In this document: piece after piece, positions 9,369-20,507 of the stretch
Numbering within the stretch: the stretch's first letter is position 1
How the letters are laid out: each line of letters opens with the position of its first letter
Origin: Melanopsichium pennsylvanicum
Lineage: Eukaryota > Basidiomycota > Ustilaginomycetes > Ustilaginales
Assembly: GCA_900208305.1 (NCBI GenBank)
Contig: OAPG01000009.1
Span: 681,104 to 745,103 of the forward strand
Reading direction: 5' to 3'
Length of the DNA stretch: 64,000 nt
The notes under the pieces: model-generated
The model's database searches: none
What the model was told of the DNA's origin: nothing
What the model saw: the letters and a program-made list of their open reading frames with translations, nothing else
Position numbers and translations under genes: made by a program

Positions 9369-11188
9369 TCAAGAGTGGGAAGGACATTGTTGATCGTTTC
9401 TCCATTGATGAATTCGGGTTGGCATCCAACCGGTGATTAAATTGGATTGTTTTGGTTTGGTGATACCTATACGTAAAAAGTGGGAAGTGTATCTACATTT
9501 TCCCCAATTGATTTTTGTGGTAATATGATCAGGTTGAATATTACTTTTTCTGCTGGTTTTTGGGATTTGTTGCCAGATTTGGTCTCTTTCACCTTGACCT
9601 TTTCTCCATTCCCACATTAAACATGTAACATTTTGTTTACAAACATTTTGACATTCTTGAGCATCGGTAGTGATTATATCGGTTGTTTCATCATCCCATT
9701 CTTCAAACGTTTGCCATCCAATTACACTTACTGATCCACCTTCCGCTTTTGAATGAAAAGATGTTGGTTGTTGTTGTTGTTTATTATCAAAGTTGTCGAG
9801 ATTTTTCATCGATTGTTTGAGAAAATTTGGAATGAATTCATCCCAAATATCACTCCAACGAATTGTTGCATCTTGCGTTTTTAATCTTGATTGGATTTTA
9901 CGTTGAAAATGGTACAAATGAGCTGTATCACTTGGTGTAACATGGTGAAAAGTTAGGATGGGACTACACCAATTATGACGAGTGAATTTTAACACTCTGG
10001 GTGGATCTGAATTGAACCTTTGACCTGCTTCGGGGGAGAGTTGATGGATTGTGACTTTGGGAGATTCGTAGATAGATTTGGAAAGAAGAGCATCACCAAA
10101 AGCGGATTTTTGAATGAGTTGATCGTGATTATGTTCAAATTCTGGATCTTGACCAAATGAAGCTTTCACAATTCCACCAGAAAGAACGATACCACTACCA
10201 CCATGTGTGAACATAGTACTTTGTCCATCATAGTCACAGAAAGTTGCATGACCAAACATGTATTGTTTTGAAGAGTCGAATCTTGATAACCACTTTATTA
10301 ATTCATTGTAAAATAAAAACGTATCCGCTTCAACAATCACATACCACTTTTTTCCGGAAATCGACGCCATGCTTCAGCAACCATGGGTAAAAATTTGTAC
10401 TTGTCCAATTTCCATCCTCCATCCTTTTCGCTCATATCATCCAGATTTTGTTTCGATTCCACCAAAACCTTCAATTCATCCCTTAACGATTTAAATTCGG
10501 TCAAATTCGAAATCGCCAAAGATACGTTGGAGAGCGCATCGAACAAAGTGATGTTAGAAACCACTAAGCCATAGTCGGATGTATAGAGCTTGTTGGGTAT
10601 GTAAACGTTTGAAATCGATTGTTCGGCAAGATGAATCATAAGACGTTTGTGAACCGTAGCTGATCCAACTTTTGTGATGAGAACAAGGTCGTCTTCAAGT
10701 CGATATGGTGCGGGGTTGGATGATGTCGATGTAATGAGTGGTATGTATGAATTCGATTGCGAGGCAGTTGCTGTCGAGTTGGCTTGAATCGTAAAGCTCA
10801 AATTGGTTTTGTCCTGGAAAAGTAGCATTGTGGCGAGCAAAAAGCATATTGTAACAAGGATGACTGTTTTCCATCGGTCAACTAATCCCACCAGACTTGC
10901 AATCAAACCATACTTGTTGCCTTTCTGCCTACCGCATGGCGCGTGTTGTCGCTGCTGCTGCTCATAAACCTCCAGAGGAAGCTTCCAGCCTGATTCCTTT
11001 TCGCTCAACTCATACGGCTCATCTTGATACCTAGGGTGCAAAGTAGTGATAGCCTGTCGCAATGGCAAGGAGAGCAGAGAAGATTTGGCTGAGGCATTTC
11101 TTGACGAACCTTGTCCTTTGTCGTCGTTATCGTGATCGTTGTGAATGTGGTTGTCGTTGGTGGGTAGAGGCGAGTAGCCGGAAATCAT
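9369..11188 (-). CDS. GT31-like glycosyltransferase, type II membrane protein, interrupted by a -1 frameshift
   Basis: Two overlapping minus-strand frames make one protein: 11188-10337 (283 codons) and 10370-9369. The first gives a cytoplasmic tail, one membrane anchor (VILVTICFLLATMLLF, near residue 115) and a stem. The second gives the catalytic part: KWYVIVEADTFLFYNEL with an acidic ExD-type motif, YMFGHATF, GGSGIVLSGG, and a Cys-rich C-terminus (CQNVCKQNVTCLMWEW) seen in fungal GT31 proteins. The frames change at a run of six T (A on the coding strand) at 10348-10353; seven would restore continuity. Family role: beta-1,3-type sugar transfer in the Golgi. Either the gene is a recent pseudogene or the base call is wrong. 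Confidence 0.75.
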
Positions 11189-11610
11189 TGTTGGTACAAA
11201 GCTTCTCTAGATGAAATGATGATTGTATAGACTAAGGTGATGATGCATTAATGCTTTGGGAAAGACTGGGTCTAGTTTGAGTCCAAGCTGGGTAAGAAAA
11301 GAAAAAAGAAAAAACTTGTTGGTAATATTGCGATTGGAAGCAAGCATTCTTATCTACTGTATACGTTCGACATGATGTTCGTGGCAAAAGGTACAATATT
11401 GTGTCAGGAGCACAATAAGGTACATCTTGCAACTCAGCAGAGGAGGGAAAGAGAGGTCACAGCACAGCCCTGGGGTCTTGCACGAGTTGCGGGCCTCGTG
11501 CTATTTTGCAATATAGTGCCGATGCATTGTAATCTACAGTACTGTACGCCAAGGGGGAGTGTGGTGTGGGTGTGTGCGAGGGTGGCAATCGGGTGAACCT
11601 TGCGAACATG

Positions 11611-11644
<34 letters not shown>

Positions 11645-12633
11645 CCACATGCAATCCATTCGAGTGAGTGGGTGACATGTGGTTGCTGCATAAAGGGCCG
11701 ACCCGAAAACTTGCATTTTTTTATTTATTTTTTTAACTTTTTCAAACTGTTCTCCGACTCACACTTGCCATACAGTAAAATACTGAGGTATTTTATTTTT
11801 ATTTTTATTTCAATTTTGTTCCGGTGCACTGCTGTCACACCATAAAATTTGGGTTAATTCTATCTTTTGACAGCTCAGCCCACCCAAATCACGTACAGTC
11901 TACTTATTGGTAAAAGGGGCTGTTGGTACGCGTCTATTCAGTTAATTGATTTTGTCTCGGAAGGTTGCTACCATTCACTGTCTGGGAATTAGACAGTTGA
12001 CCATCATGTGCTGTGTTCGGTCTCGGACATTGAAAAAAAAAGTGTAGCTTCACCTAAAGATCACTCTGCACACTCGAGGAGGAGTGAAAAATTTTAATGT
12101 GCTATGCTGGCAACACCTCTCTGACTATACTTGCCGAGAAGCACGCGCAGATAAGAAAGGAAAGAAAAGTTGGCACTTGAACCGAGAAAACAACGCATGG
12201 CAACCGATGGAATCGCAACGCCCTAGCCGTACTGCATATACTGTAGTATCCACCTCACTTGGTTTTTCTTGCTCTCTCTTATACCACATGATATAATATG
12301 CACGTGTCCAAAAGGAGACATGGAATACAATTTCATGTGTGTAGAATCACCTACAATTACACAAAAAAAAAAACCCCCCCCCGGAAGAGGGGAGATGGAA
12401 TCCACTAAAGTTTTCATTCTTCACATACTGTAACGCGCAATCATAGTGTGTCTGTATTCAAACTTACACATCAGCCAGCTCAACAAGTCGCATTGTATCA
12501 AAGATGTTATTGATGAATGGTTCTGTTTTTTTGGTACATGCGTAATTCTTTTTCGTGAAACAAGAAAACGAAATAAATCATAAAACAAAGAGAGAAATGT
12601 CGACCAAGAAAATCCACAACACCAGCACTAACC
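11189..12633. other. Intergenic, about 1.4 kb
   Basis: It lies upstream of the glycosyltransferase and downstream of the Loa1 gene. It holds five TACTGTA/TACAGTA heptamers (11355, 11535, 11540, 11771, 12239) and one more at 12426, an ATC microsatellite, AT-rich DNA near 11715-11820, and a poly-A/poly-C junction at 12363-12382. No gene seen. Confidence 0.5.
11611..11643. repeat. (ATC)11 trinucleotide microsatellite
   Basis: Eleven uninterrupted ATC units. The frame it opens on the minus strand is only poly-Asp or poly-Met and is not a gene. Confidence 0.9.
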
Positions 12634-13851
12634 TTACTGCCTTCTACTAGCGATCATTTTTAGAAAATCTTTCTTTTCCCACCAATGAATCCCCGTTCTT
12701 TTCAACCTTGCCATACTCGACATGAATTCTACAACTTGTTCCTTCCACCCTTCATGTTCAATCGATAAATCAAATTTCGTAATCATCATCCGTCGAATAC
12801 TTACAACCCTAACAGGAGAACTGAAAAACAGAATTCGGATCAAGTGCGAAAAAATGTTTTTCCAACTTGTTAGATTGGATACACTGAAAACAGAAGTTGG
12901 ACACGTAGGTGTTGGAGAACCATATTTGATCGTTACGATATGAATTCGGTTCAAACTCCAATGCGGATTCAACCCAAGCGAGGTAGGAGCGATATTTAGC
13001 AATGCTCTACCGTTACTTGTAACCACCTCGGGGAATAAAGCCAAAGGTGATGATGATGATGATTCGCCCAATGATTCGTTTTTCATTGCCTCGTCCAGAT
13101 TCGTGTACACCCTTGTTCCCTGACCAAGTTGAGTTTTTGATGGTGGCATTCCTCCAACGAACCGCAACGCTTTTGTTAAGGTGAGTAAAGTGTATCCTAC
13201 AATTGGGATTTCCGACGATTCACTACCAGTAGTACTCTTAACGTTGTTGTTGTTGTTGATTTGAAGAGTTGAAGAATTTGAATTCGAGTTCGGGGTAACC
13301 ATGCGTGTGTTTGCACTCATACCGTTTTTCTTTGGCGTCCTCTTGCCACCTAAACCACCTTCACCTTGAGCTTTCGATTGTAATTTTGCAACTTCCACAT
13401 CACCCGCTCCTTCCGGTATTACAGGTACAGCAAACTTTATCCCAGGAAATAGATAGGAGAGAATCAACAGATCAATCCAACTACTATGGTTGCTGATTAC
13501 AAGATCGCCTTTCTTGGCGTCTACTGTTTTGCCTCCAACAATAGTTTTGATTTTCCTTCCAGAAACTCCGGATGAGACGTATTCGACAGGTAGGGCTACG
13601 AAACCGATAATAAACAGTACCATCCGAAGTAAAGCAGTGCTCGAGGTGACGAGGTACACGCTCCAAAATAGACCGCCAAGAACGGATCGAATGATACCAA
13701 ACAGCATAAACACGGGTGTAAATGTAAGTCCGATAAGCCAACCAAACGAGCCAACAGAACAAGAGGATGAAGCAGTGCCAGCAACAACCGGAGTGAGGAA
13801 CACTTGGATTCCCGTTCCTGCATCTCGAAACTTGGAAAACTTTTCCGCCAT
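12634..13851 (-). CDS. LOA1: Lysophosphatidic acid acyltransferase Loa1/Vps66-like
   Basis: 405 residues from the ATG at 13851. This start gives MAEKFSKFRDAGTGIQVF, which resembles the N-terminus of yeast Loa1; an upstream in-frame ATG only adds a hydrophobic run. Membrane segments lie near residues 35-75 and 80-110. Acyltransferase motif I is NHSSWID (NHxxxD), and the FP motif is FPEVVTSNGRALL. The linker between them is long and Asn/Ser-rich. Family role: acylation of lysophosphatidic acid in ER and lipid droplets, affecting triacylglycerol and vacuolar sorting. Odd point: PlsC-type motif III is normally FPEG followed by Thr; here the Gly-Thr pair is Val-Val, so catalytic competence is not assured. 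Single exon. Confidence 0.8.
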   Translation of the reverse strand: MAEKFSKFRDAGTGIQVFLTPVVAGTASSSCSVGSFGWLIGLTFTPVFMLFGIIRSVLGGLFWSVYLVTSSTALLRMVLFIIGFVALPVEYVSSGVSGRKIKTIVGGKTVDAKKGDLVISNHSSWIDLLILSYLFPGIKFAVPVIPEGAGDVEVAKLQSKAQGEGGLGGKRTPKKNGMSANTRMVTPNSNSNSSTLQINNNNNVKSTTGSESSEIPIVGYTLLTLTKALRFVGGMPPSKTQLGQGTRVYTNLDEAMKNESLGESSSSSPLALFPEVVTSNGRALLNIAPTSLGLNPHWSLNRIHIVTIKYGSPTPTCPTSVFSVSNLTSWKNIFSHLIRILFFSSPVRVVSIRRMMITKFDLSIEHEGWKEQVVEFMSSMARLKRTGIHWWEKKDFLKMIASRRQ

Positions 13852-14295
13852 CTTGGCAAGAAAGAAAAAAAATAAAAAGTTAAACCCCGTCCAAGCGCCA
13901 AGATGCAACGATGCAAGGCTTTTGATGATCCAAGAAGCTCTAATGTGGTTGACGTCAAGTTTGCGACACTAGATAAGCGCCAAGTTGGACTAAGAGGAAC
14001 AGTCTTAGCAAGAGGTTGTAAGGAGAAGAGCATTAGCTGTAATATCAAATTGGCAATCAATAAAATTGTCTGTGCGTGTCGAGAAGAATTCCACTCCGCG
14101 TCCATCAGCTCTCCGAATTCCGAGATAAAATTTCACCATTCTAGCTAGCTCACCGACCAACCCGACCTAACATGTGATTCCGCAAACGATAGTGATACAC
14201 TCTCAAAACGCTAAATATTACACCTGCTTAGCAAAAATCATGGCAAGCTTGTGAGTACTTATGCAGCCATTCATATCAAACTAGCAACCGCCACC
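13852..14295. other. Intergenic
   Basis: 5' flank of the Loa1 gene and 3' flank of the FAR1-like gene. Open minus-strand frames here are upstream extensions of Loa1 frames. Nothing else seen. Confidence 0.5.
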
Positions 14296-15954
14296 TCAGC
14301 CAAGCGGACATCGTCGACGATTGTGACCATACTCTTTGCAATTGCTGCATTGAGCCGATCCTTTGCCTGAACTTGGACGAACACCGCTCTGCCCACCTTT
14401 TGCTGTCATCTGGTCCACACGAGTCTGAGGCATACTCCCAACTCCTACGGTGGTGGTCGCTCTTAGAGGACTTGCTTCGACTGCACCGCTTCTACTTGCC
14501 GCCCCTATGGTCGTTATTGTTGCTGTCGGTGTACCGTTCATGCCTCTTGCTAACGCCGTAACACCATGGCCAACCCTCGCAGCACAAGTTGCTGCCACCT
14601 GAGCATTGGTGCCAGCCGACCCAACATCACTTGGGCCAATCTTTCTTTTCTTCCTAGCGTTCTTGTCTAGTCTTGATTCGGCACGAGAGAGCATGGTATC
14701 CAGTTCCCTATCCATGGTTTCCTTTGAAGAACCATCGCTCCTATCGTACACTCCAAGGAGGTACAGCATGCGCCTTTCGAACGAAGGCTTTGGTGCTCCG
14801 CTCGCAGAACCAATCGCGCCGTTTGTAGAGCCGATACCGCTCGGAGCAAGAGCCAATTCTGGCGTCTCAAAATCGAGAGCTGTGTTCGCTCCATTTGAAC
14901 GGGTTGGCGTGCCGAGAGCCGGATTGGAACCGAGTAAGTTGAGTTGTGAATGAGCAGAGCCATTCGAGGCGTTGACCACGACGTTGTTCGATGTCAGACC
15001 CTGCACCGGTGTCTGCGCGTGTAGTAAGAGCTGTTGTGGTCGACGAGGAGCAGTACCAATCCCAATCGCACCGGAGCTGTTATTCGCACCACTAGCTCTT
15101 GCTTTGGCTGCATTCGACCCACTCATGCTCCCACTTGGCGCCGGTGTTGGAGTGGCACTCAAGTTGGCCGCTACGGCCACCGCATTCGCCGCCGCGTTTC
15201 CGCCTTGCCTTGTTGCCGTGTCGGGCGAGTCGTGCGCCTTTCTCTGGTTTTTGATCCTTCTGACCTGACTGGGCAAATGTTCCCTGTCGGTTTCCATCTG
15301 ATGCTTGTGCCTTCCCTCCAAGATTCTCAATTCCATCTTTCCGGTGCCCCAGTTCTTGGTGCATTGAACTCTGAACGGACAACCAATCTTGAGGGATCCT
15401 CTCTTCCTCCTTTCCTTTTCCTTGGGAATTTGCCGCTTCCTGGTATTGGGCGTACCGTCCGAATTGAGGCTTTCCGGGAATCCACCACGGTAGCAAGACC
15501 AGCAAATGCGGGTCTGGTGGTTGGCGGACCATTGGATGCGGATGTCGAAGCCTTGAGAGAGGGCATATGTGTGCATGTAGTTGGAGGCGCTTTCGAGATT
15601 ATCAAAGTCAAGCTCGAGGGGCATGGATGGAGGAGCGATGAGGCCGTCACTGTCGGGCACGCCAGGTGGGACGTTGCCGTTACTAGTGGAAGCTTGAGCA
15701 TGGTGTTGTTGTTGTTGTTGTTGTTGTTGCACGGCAACTACTGCGGCTTGTTCTTGCTGCTGCGATTGGGGTGTGCCGTTGCTAGGAGAAGGAGCCATAG
15801 GAAACGAATGGCTGGAGACGCTGTTGCTCAAGAGAGAGGGATTGGTTGCCGACGAAGCGTTGGCGGTATGATTGTGTGCATAGTTGATAGCGGAAAGACC
15901 AGCACCGAATAGGTTATTGTGATGGGCACTTGCGTGCGAAGGATGGTACGACAT
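14296..15954 (-). CDS. FAR1/WRKY-GCM1-like DNA-binding protein with C-terminal zinc knuckle
   Basis: 552 residues, single exon. The N-terminus is His/Asn/Ser-rich with an eight-Gln run near 76-83. Residues about 110-225 form a FAR1-type domain: a helix (FDNLESASNYMHTYALSQGF), a basic strand region with CWSCYRG, a Lys/Arg-rich loop, GCPFRVQC, and HKHQ, giving a plausible C-C-H-H zinc site. A long low-complexity middle follows. The C-terminus has a CCHC knuckle (CSNCKEYGHNRRRC) three residues from the end. FAR1-type domains occur in Mutator-like transposases and in transcription factors derived from them. No DDE core is visible, so a domesticated regulator is the best reading. Nuclear location inferred. 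Confidence 0.75.
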   Translation of the reverse strand: MSYHPSHASAHHNNLFGAGLSAINYAHNHTANASSATNPSLLSNSVSSHSFPMAPSPSNGTPQSQQQEQAAVVAVQQQQQQQQHHAQASTSNGNVPPGVPDSDGLIAPPSMPLELDFDNLESASNYMHTYALSQGFDIRIQWSANHQTRICWSCYRGGFPESLNSDGTPNTRKRQIPKEKERRKRGSLKIGCPFRVQCTKNWGTGKMELRILEGRHKHQMETDREHLPSQVRRIKNQRKAHDSPDTATRQGGNAAANAVAVAANLSATPTPAPSGSMSGSNAAKARASGANNSSGAIGIGTAPRRPQQLLLHAQTPVQGLTSNNVVVNASNGSAHSQLNLLGSNPALGTPTRSNGANTALDFETPELALAPSGIGSTNGAIGSASGAPKPSFERRMLYLLGVYDRSDGSSKETMDRELDTMLSRAESRLDKNARKKRKIGPSDVGSAGTNAQVAATCAARVGHGVTALARGMNGTPTATITTIGAASRSGAVEASPLRATTTVGVGSMPQTRVDQMTAKGGQSGVRPSSGKGSAQCSNCKEYGHNRRRCPLG

Positions 15955-17008
15955 GATATTTGCTGCTCGTGCATATGCGATTTTAACAGCCTAACGGTAG
16001 ATGAAGATGTGAGCGCCGAAACCGAGCCGATTGATGCGGCGGTTTTGCGCACTGAATAATGATACTTGTGGTAGATCGCGCCAGAGGTGAGGGTAGGGAG
16101 GTGGGATGTGTCAGCTCAGAGCCGACGAGTGCCCAATTCTGGAAAGTGGAGATAAGGAGCTAGGAAAGTCGTAGCTGCGGTGCAAAGATGAAGCTGAACA
16201 GCATCGATGTGAGAAGAGAAAGGGTATCAGTATGTGGAGGTCAAAGGAAGAGGAAGAGAACAAGAACAAGAGGAGCAAGAAGAAGAACAAGTGATGGTTG
16301 CAAATGGTTGAGCGTCTTGGTGGACCCTTGATCCGGGCTTGTATATACAATGCGTACAGTAAATTCACAATTAACAGTACAGAAAATATAGTATAAACCG
16401 ACGACCAAAAAGAGTCGACGTAGATAAAGTAGGAGCTAAGTTAGTTGGCGTGTTGGTGTGTTTTGTGTTCTGATATAACTCTTCTGGCTTGACTGTACGA
16501 GTGATGAGAGCAAAGCAGCGTAGGGATAGCGTGGATGCGTGGATGCGTAGCCTCACTAAGTTAGCGTTGGCGTCCAATTCAAACTGCAAAATCTAGATCG
16601 GGCTGAGGTGCGCGAGTGTGGTCACATGGTCTGCTCGGTCTATGCTTTCTGCATCCAAGAGAGACCAGAGCACACTTGGTTTCTAGGTTACCCACATGTT
16701 CTACGTGTGTGTATGCATAAGCTCAGTGTATCATATGTTGGATATACAGTACAAATCATGCCGATATCAAGTGGCAGTAGTGCACTTTGTTGGATTGGGT
16801 CACACGGGCTGCTGGTCTGATTAGTGTAGGATTCAGAGGGGGATGTCAAACTGTGTACTGTAGCAACAAGGGTTAGGGATTGCGCGTCAGGACGGCGTGT
16901 ATTTGTGTCGGGTTAGGGTGCAACACGTAGAGAAGAGCACATTTACAGCCATCGTGTGCAAACCCAAGCCGGACGCTATCCTTGCAAGGACGAGCCGCGT
17001 GACAGCGA
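15955..17008. other. Intergenic with two telomere-like nonamers
   Basis: 5' flank of the FAR1-like gene (CT-rich on its coding strand near 16200-16300) and 3' flank of the Vtc1-like gene. GGGTTAGGG occurs at 16870-16878 and 16910-16918. TACTGTA/TACAGTA occurs at 16355, 16745 and 16856. No gene seen. Confidence 0.5.
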
Positions 17009-17680
17009 TCAGTGATGAGTCTCGTAATCGCGCTGCTTGACGCGGATTATAAAGTTGAACAAGACTGCAATGAAGAGTGCGGCACAAATCAATGGTGGAC
17101 CGATGAGATCGTCAAAGTTGCCTGGGTATTTTGTCTTGATCAACGTCACTCTTCGCTGGTAGGTGTACAAGCCCCACAGCAATGTTAGTACGGCGATGCC
17201 GGCGTAAGCGGCACCGAACGCCTTGATGGAGCCAGAAGACAGATAATCGTTGTGAGCGTGCGAATGTTTGTCATTGTGATCCTTGAAAAAGGCATCCGAA
17301 TTGAAGAGAGCAAGCGCAAAGGAGCCGATGAGGATGGAAACACGCAACCACGAGATCCAGGTGCGTTCGTTGGCAAACCACACTTTGGCTTCCACTTTGG
17401 ATTGCGAGATGACTTTATTGGGTTTTCGAATGCGAGGTTGAGATGAGTTGGAGCGTGATGTAGAAGCAACAGCGCCATAGCCGTTGTTGTTGGAGGATGG
17501 CGCGGTGTGGTGATTTTGGTGGTTGAGCAGAGGTTCACGTTCGGCGTATTGCGAATCGGAGTTGGTACCAAAGAGGCTGTGAAGAGCGACGACGGAGCGT
17601 CGGTATGCGTATGCGAGGGTGCCCTGCTGCGGAGGATCTGACAGCGAATTGGCTGCGTGTCGAGAATTGTGTGTCGACAT
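17009..17680 (-). CDS. Vtc1-like membrane protein (DUF202 / vacuolar transporter chaperone family)
   Basis: 223 residues, single exon. A Ser/Asn/His-rich cytoplasmic N-terminus of about 90 residues precedes the conserved region, KVEAKVWFANERTWISWLR, which matches the Vtc1 signature (VEPKVFFANERTFLSWL type). Three membrane helices follow; the last (ICAALFIAVLFNFIIRVKQ) also resembles Vtc1, with basic residues at helix ends as in the polyphosphate channel. Role in the family: membrane subunit of the VTC polyphosphate polymerase at the vacuole. It is longer than yeast Vtc1 (129 residues) because of the N-terminal extension, so it could be a second DUF202 paralogue rather than the VTC subunit itself. 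Confidence 0.72.
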   Translation of the reverse strand: MSTHNSRHAANSLSDPPQQGTLAYAYRRSVVALHSLFGTNSDSQYAEREPLLNHQNHHTAPSSNNNGYGAVASTSRSNSSQPRIRKPNKVISQSKVEAKVWFANERTWISWLRVSILIGSFALALFNSDAFFKDHNDKHSHAHNDYLSSGSIKAFGAAYAGIAVLTLLWGLYTYQRRVTLIKTKYPGNFDDLIGPPLICAALFIAVLFNFIIRVKQRDYETHH

Positions 17681-19034
17681 GGTGCGTATAAATGGAACAA
17701 AGTGTTTCTAGAGCCGGCTTGAGTTTGGATGACAAAATAGGACAAGAACCGCAGATGGATCGACAGGATGGGTTGATGTTGAATTCGAGTGCTAAAAGAT
17801 GGTATAGGGAAAACGCCGATCAGATTCGGATGGAAGAGGGAGGCGAGGAAGATGATGGTGAGATGAAAGAAATGGATGGAGAGAGTGAGTTAGCGAGCGA
17901 GGTCAAGTTGAATTTGATCTGCGCTCGTGCTCGTGCTCATGCTCACGCTCAGCCAATATTATCCATCATTTTGGATTGCTGCCGCAGCGTTTGTGCTCCA
18001 AGTTTGTGCTCCAAGTTTGTGCGTATTTTGTATCAAAGGCCACGATTAGAATACAGTAATTTAAATTGGATAATAAGATTGTGCTGGCAGAGAGGATGAC
18101 AAGCACATCGGATACCATCCGAATTTGAATCATGAGACCATCAGACAGAGAAGCCGACCGAGCTTGTTGAGACTCAGATGTAAACGTGCTCAACTTGCAG
18201 CTTTTGATTCGATTCGGGTCGCGTTCCTTTCTACCTTTGGAGATAATGTGTTGATATCGCACGATTAGTATTCAAATCGGTTTAACATAAAGCCAGATCT
18301 CCCGATTGAACAACAGTCAATTTCACGATTTGTCTCGCGTGCCTAAGCATGGCTTCTGCGGCACTGACATGTTCTCTTGGATTGCAGCAAGCATGATGTT
18401 GAAATCATGATGCGCTTGTTCCGCCTTTCTAAGCTTGAGCTCACTGCGTTAGTATTTCAAAGACAGCAAGCGGCGTCAGCACAATGCCAGGGTGGTGGCA
18501 GCCTAAACTAAATGTTACTGTATTACTGTATTGTAGTTTATTGAGCCACACCAACATTGGTGACACGAAGAGCTGCGCTGTGCTGTTCTGTATTTTCTTC
18601 TTCTTGTCATTCTGATTCTCATAAACTGGGATTTTTTCAACTTTTTTTCTTTTTTTTTTTTTTCTTTCTTTTTTCTTTTTGTGTGTTGCTCACTGTGTCA
18701 ACGTAGCTCGAGCTAATCAAGCTAAGCCACTCCATCTTCAAGTACTATCTTCATCACCACCATAACTTCACACAACAACTTCACCTCCGTCTTCCTTTAA
18801 ACACATCCTCTTCGTCACCTTCCGACCCGACTTACCTTTCGTCATCCTCATTTCCTCTTTCCAAACCTCCTTCTTCCATTTTTTACTTGGTAAAGGATTC
18901 TCACTCCTTCTTTGCGCTCCTATCACCCTACTCAATCTTGATCGCTTCAACCTTGTTTCATACAATCGGTTCATCTCCATTTCGCATTCTATCTTCAATT
19001 TCAACCAATCCGCATTTCTCCTTCTTCATCCGAC
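17681..19034. other. Intergenic, divergent promoter region
   Basis: It lies between the divergent Vtc1-like and KH genes. It contains a hexamer-like GCTCGT/GCTCAT/GCTCAC repeat (17928-17953), TACTGTA/TACAGTA at 18052, 18516 and 18524, and a poly-T/CT-rich tract (18635-18680) typical of a strong fungal promoter, followed by a pyrimidine-rich 5' UTR up to the KH start. No gene seen. Confidence 0.5.
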
Positions 19035-20507
19035 ATGTCCGCCGCTTCCGTTGCTGGTATGTATTCAAATAAAATCTCTTCTATGATTACAACCGCAATC
19101 ACACTCTGATCTGCCAAGACTGTTGCAAAAACTGTGCTGATTCTCAACCTCGTCTTATGATCAAACTTGCTACTCCTAACAGACATTAAGCCTGAGGCTG
19201 TCCCCTCCTCCGAGGCTGCTGCTACCACCTCCCCCGCTGCTGCTGCTGCTGCTGCTGCTGTCGATGCACCCTCACCTCTCGCTGGCGACGACAATGCCGA
19301 GAGTGCTAACAATCTCGACCCCAACGCAACTCTTCTCGTTCGTGCGCTAGTATCCACCAAGGAAGCTGGTATCATCATTGGAAAGGGTGGTGCCAACGTC
19401 GCCGAGCTCCGTGAGCAGACCGGTGTCAAGGCTGGCGTTTCCAAGGTCGTCCCTGGTGTTCATGACCGTGTCCTTTCCGTCACCGGTACCTTGGTCGGTA
19501 TCTCGGACGCCTTCGCTCTTATCGCAAAGACGATCCTCGAGAACCCTCTCAACGCTCCCGTACACGCAGACGGTACTCCCGCTGACGCTGCCACCCACAC
19601 CACCTCGGTTCGCCTTCTCATCTCTCATAATCTCATGGGTACCGTCATCGGCCGACAAGGTCTCAAGATCAAGCACATCCAGGATCTTTCGGGCGCCCGC
19701 ATGGTCGCTAGCAAGGAAATGCTTCCTCAGTCCACAGAGCGTGTGGTCGAGGTCCAGGGATCCGTAGAGGCCATCAGGGTTGCCATCCACGAAATTGCAA
19801 AGTGCCTGGCCGAGGACTGGGACAGGTCCCAGAACGTCGTCCTATACCAGCCTGGTCAAGGTGATGGCCCTGGTATCCTCGCTGCTGGTGGAATGGGCGG
19901 TCTTCAACAGCAAGGCTCGCGTCGCCAAGGTGGTCCCGCCTACCTCGCTGGCGCCATGAACAACATGTCGCTCAACAGCAACTCCACCACCACCATCAAC
20001 AACAACAACAACAATGGCGGTGCCTCTTTCAACCCGAACAGCACCCAGCAGTCTCGTCGCAGCGAAGGTGCCAACAGCTCTCGCCGCACTGACCCCAACG
20101 CCGTCGTTACTCCTGGAGGAGGCCTTGTCGCCGGCGCCACCACCAACAGTGCCAACGCCGGCGAGCCCAATGCTTCCGCCCCTCCCCTCGTTGACGCCGC
20201 CAACCTTCGCACTCAGAACATCTCTATCCCCAGCGACATGGTCGGATGCATCATTGGCAAAGGTGGTAGCAAGATTACCGAGATTCGCCGCCTCAGCGGA
20301 TCCAGGATCTCGATTGCCAAGGTGCCCCATGATGAGACCGGAGAGAGGATGTTCACCATCCAAGGAACTCCTGAAGCCAACGAAAAGGCGCTCTTTTTGC
20401 TCTACAACCAATTGGAGACCGAGAAGGAGCGCAGGCAGAAGCAGACAAACAACGTCGGTGCCGCTGACGAAGATACCCCTGCTGCTGCCGCCACCTCCTC
20501 TGCTTAA
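19035..20507 (+). CDS. Triple KH-domain RNA-binding protein (Rnc1/Pbp2-like)
   Basis: Two exons: 19035-19056 and 19183-20507, joined through GGTATGT and CTAACAG; the splice keeps phase and gives 448 residues. The N-terminal tail is Ala-rich. Three KH domains follow, each with a GxxG loop: GKGG near residue 74, GRQG near 165, GKGG near 366. Asn/Ser-rich linkers separate KH2 and KH3, and the C-terminus is charged. The arrangement (two close KH domains, spacer, third KH near the end) matches the fungal Rnc1/Pbp2 and poly(C)-binding family, which binds and regulates mRNA stability or localisation. The promoter is strongly T/C-rich and codon use is biased to C-ending codons, suggesting high expression. 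Confidence 0.88.

Noticed and set aside
15034..15912. 292-codon plus-strand frame
   Set aside because: Antisense shadow of the FAR1-like gene, which has the recognisable domains.
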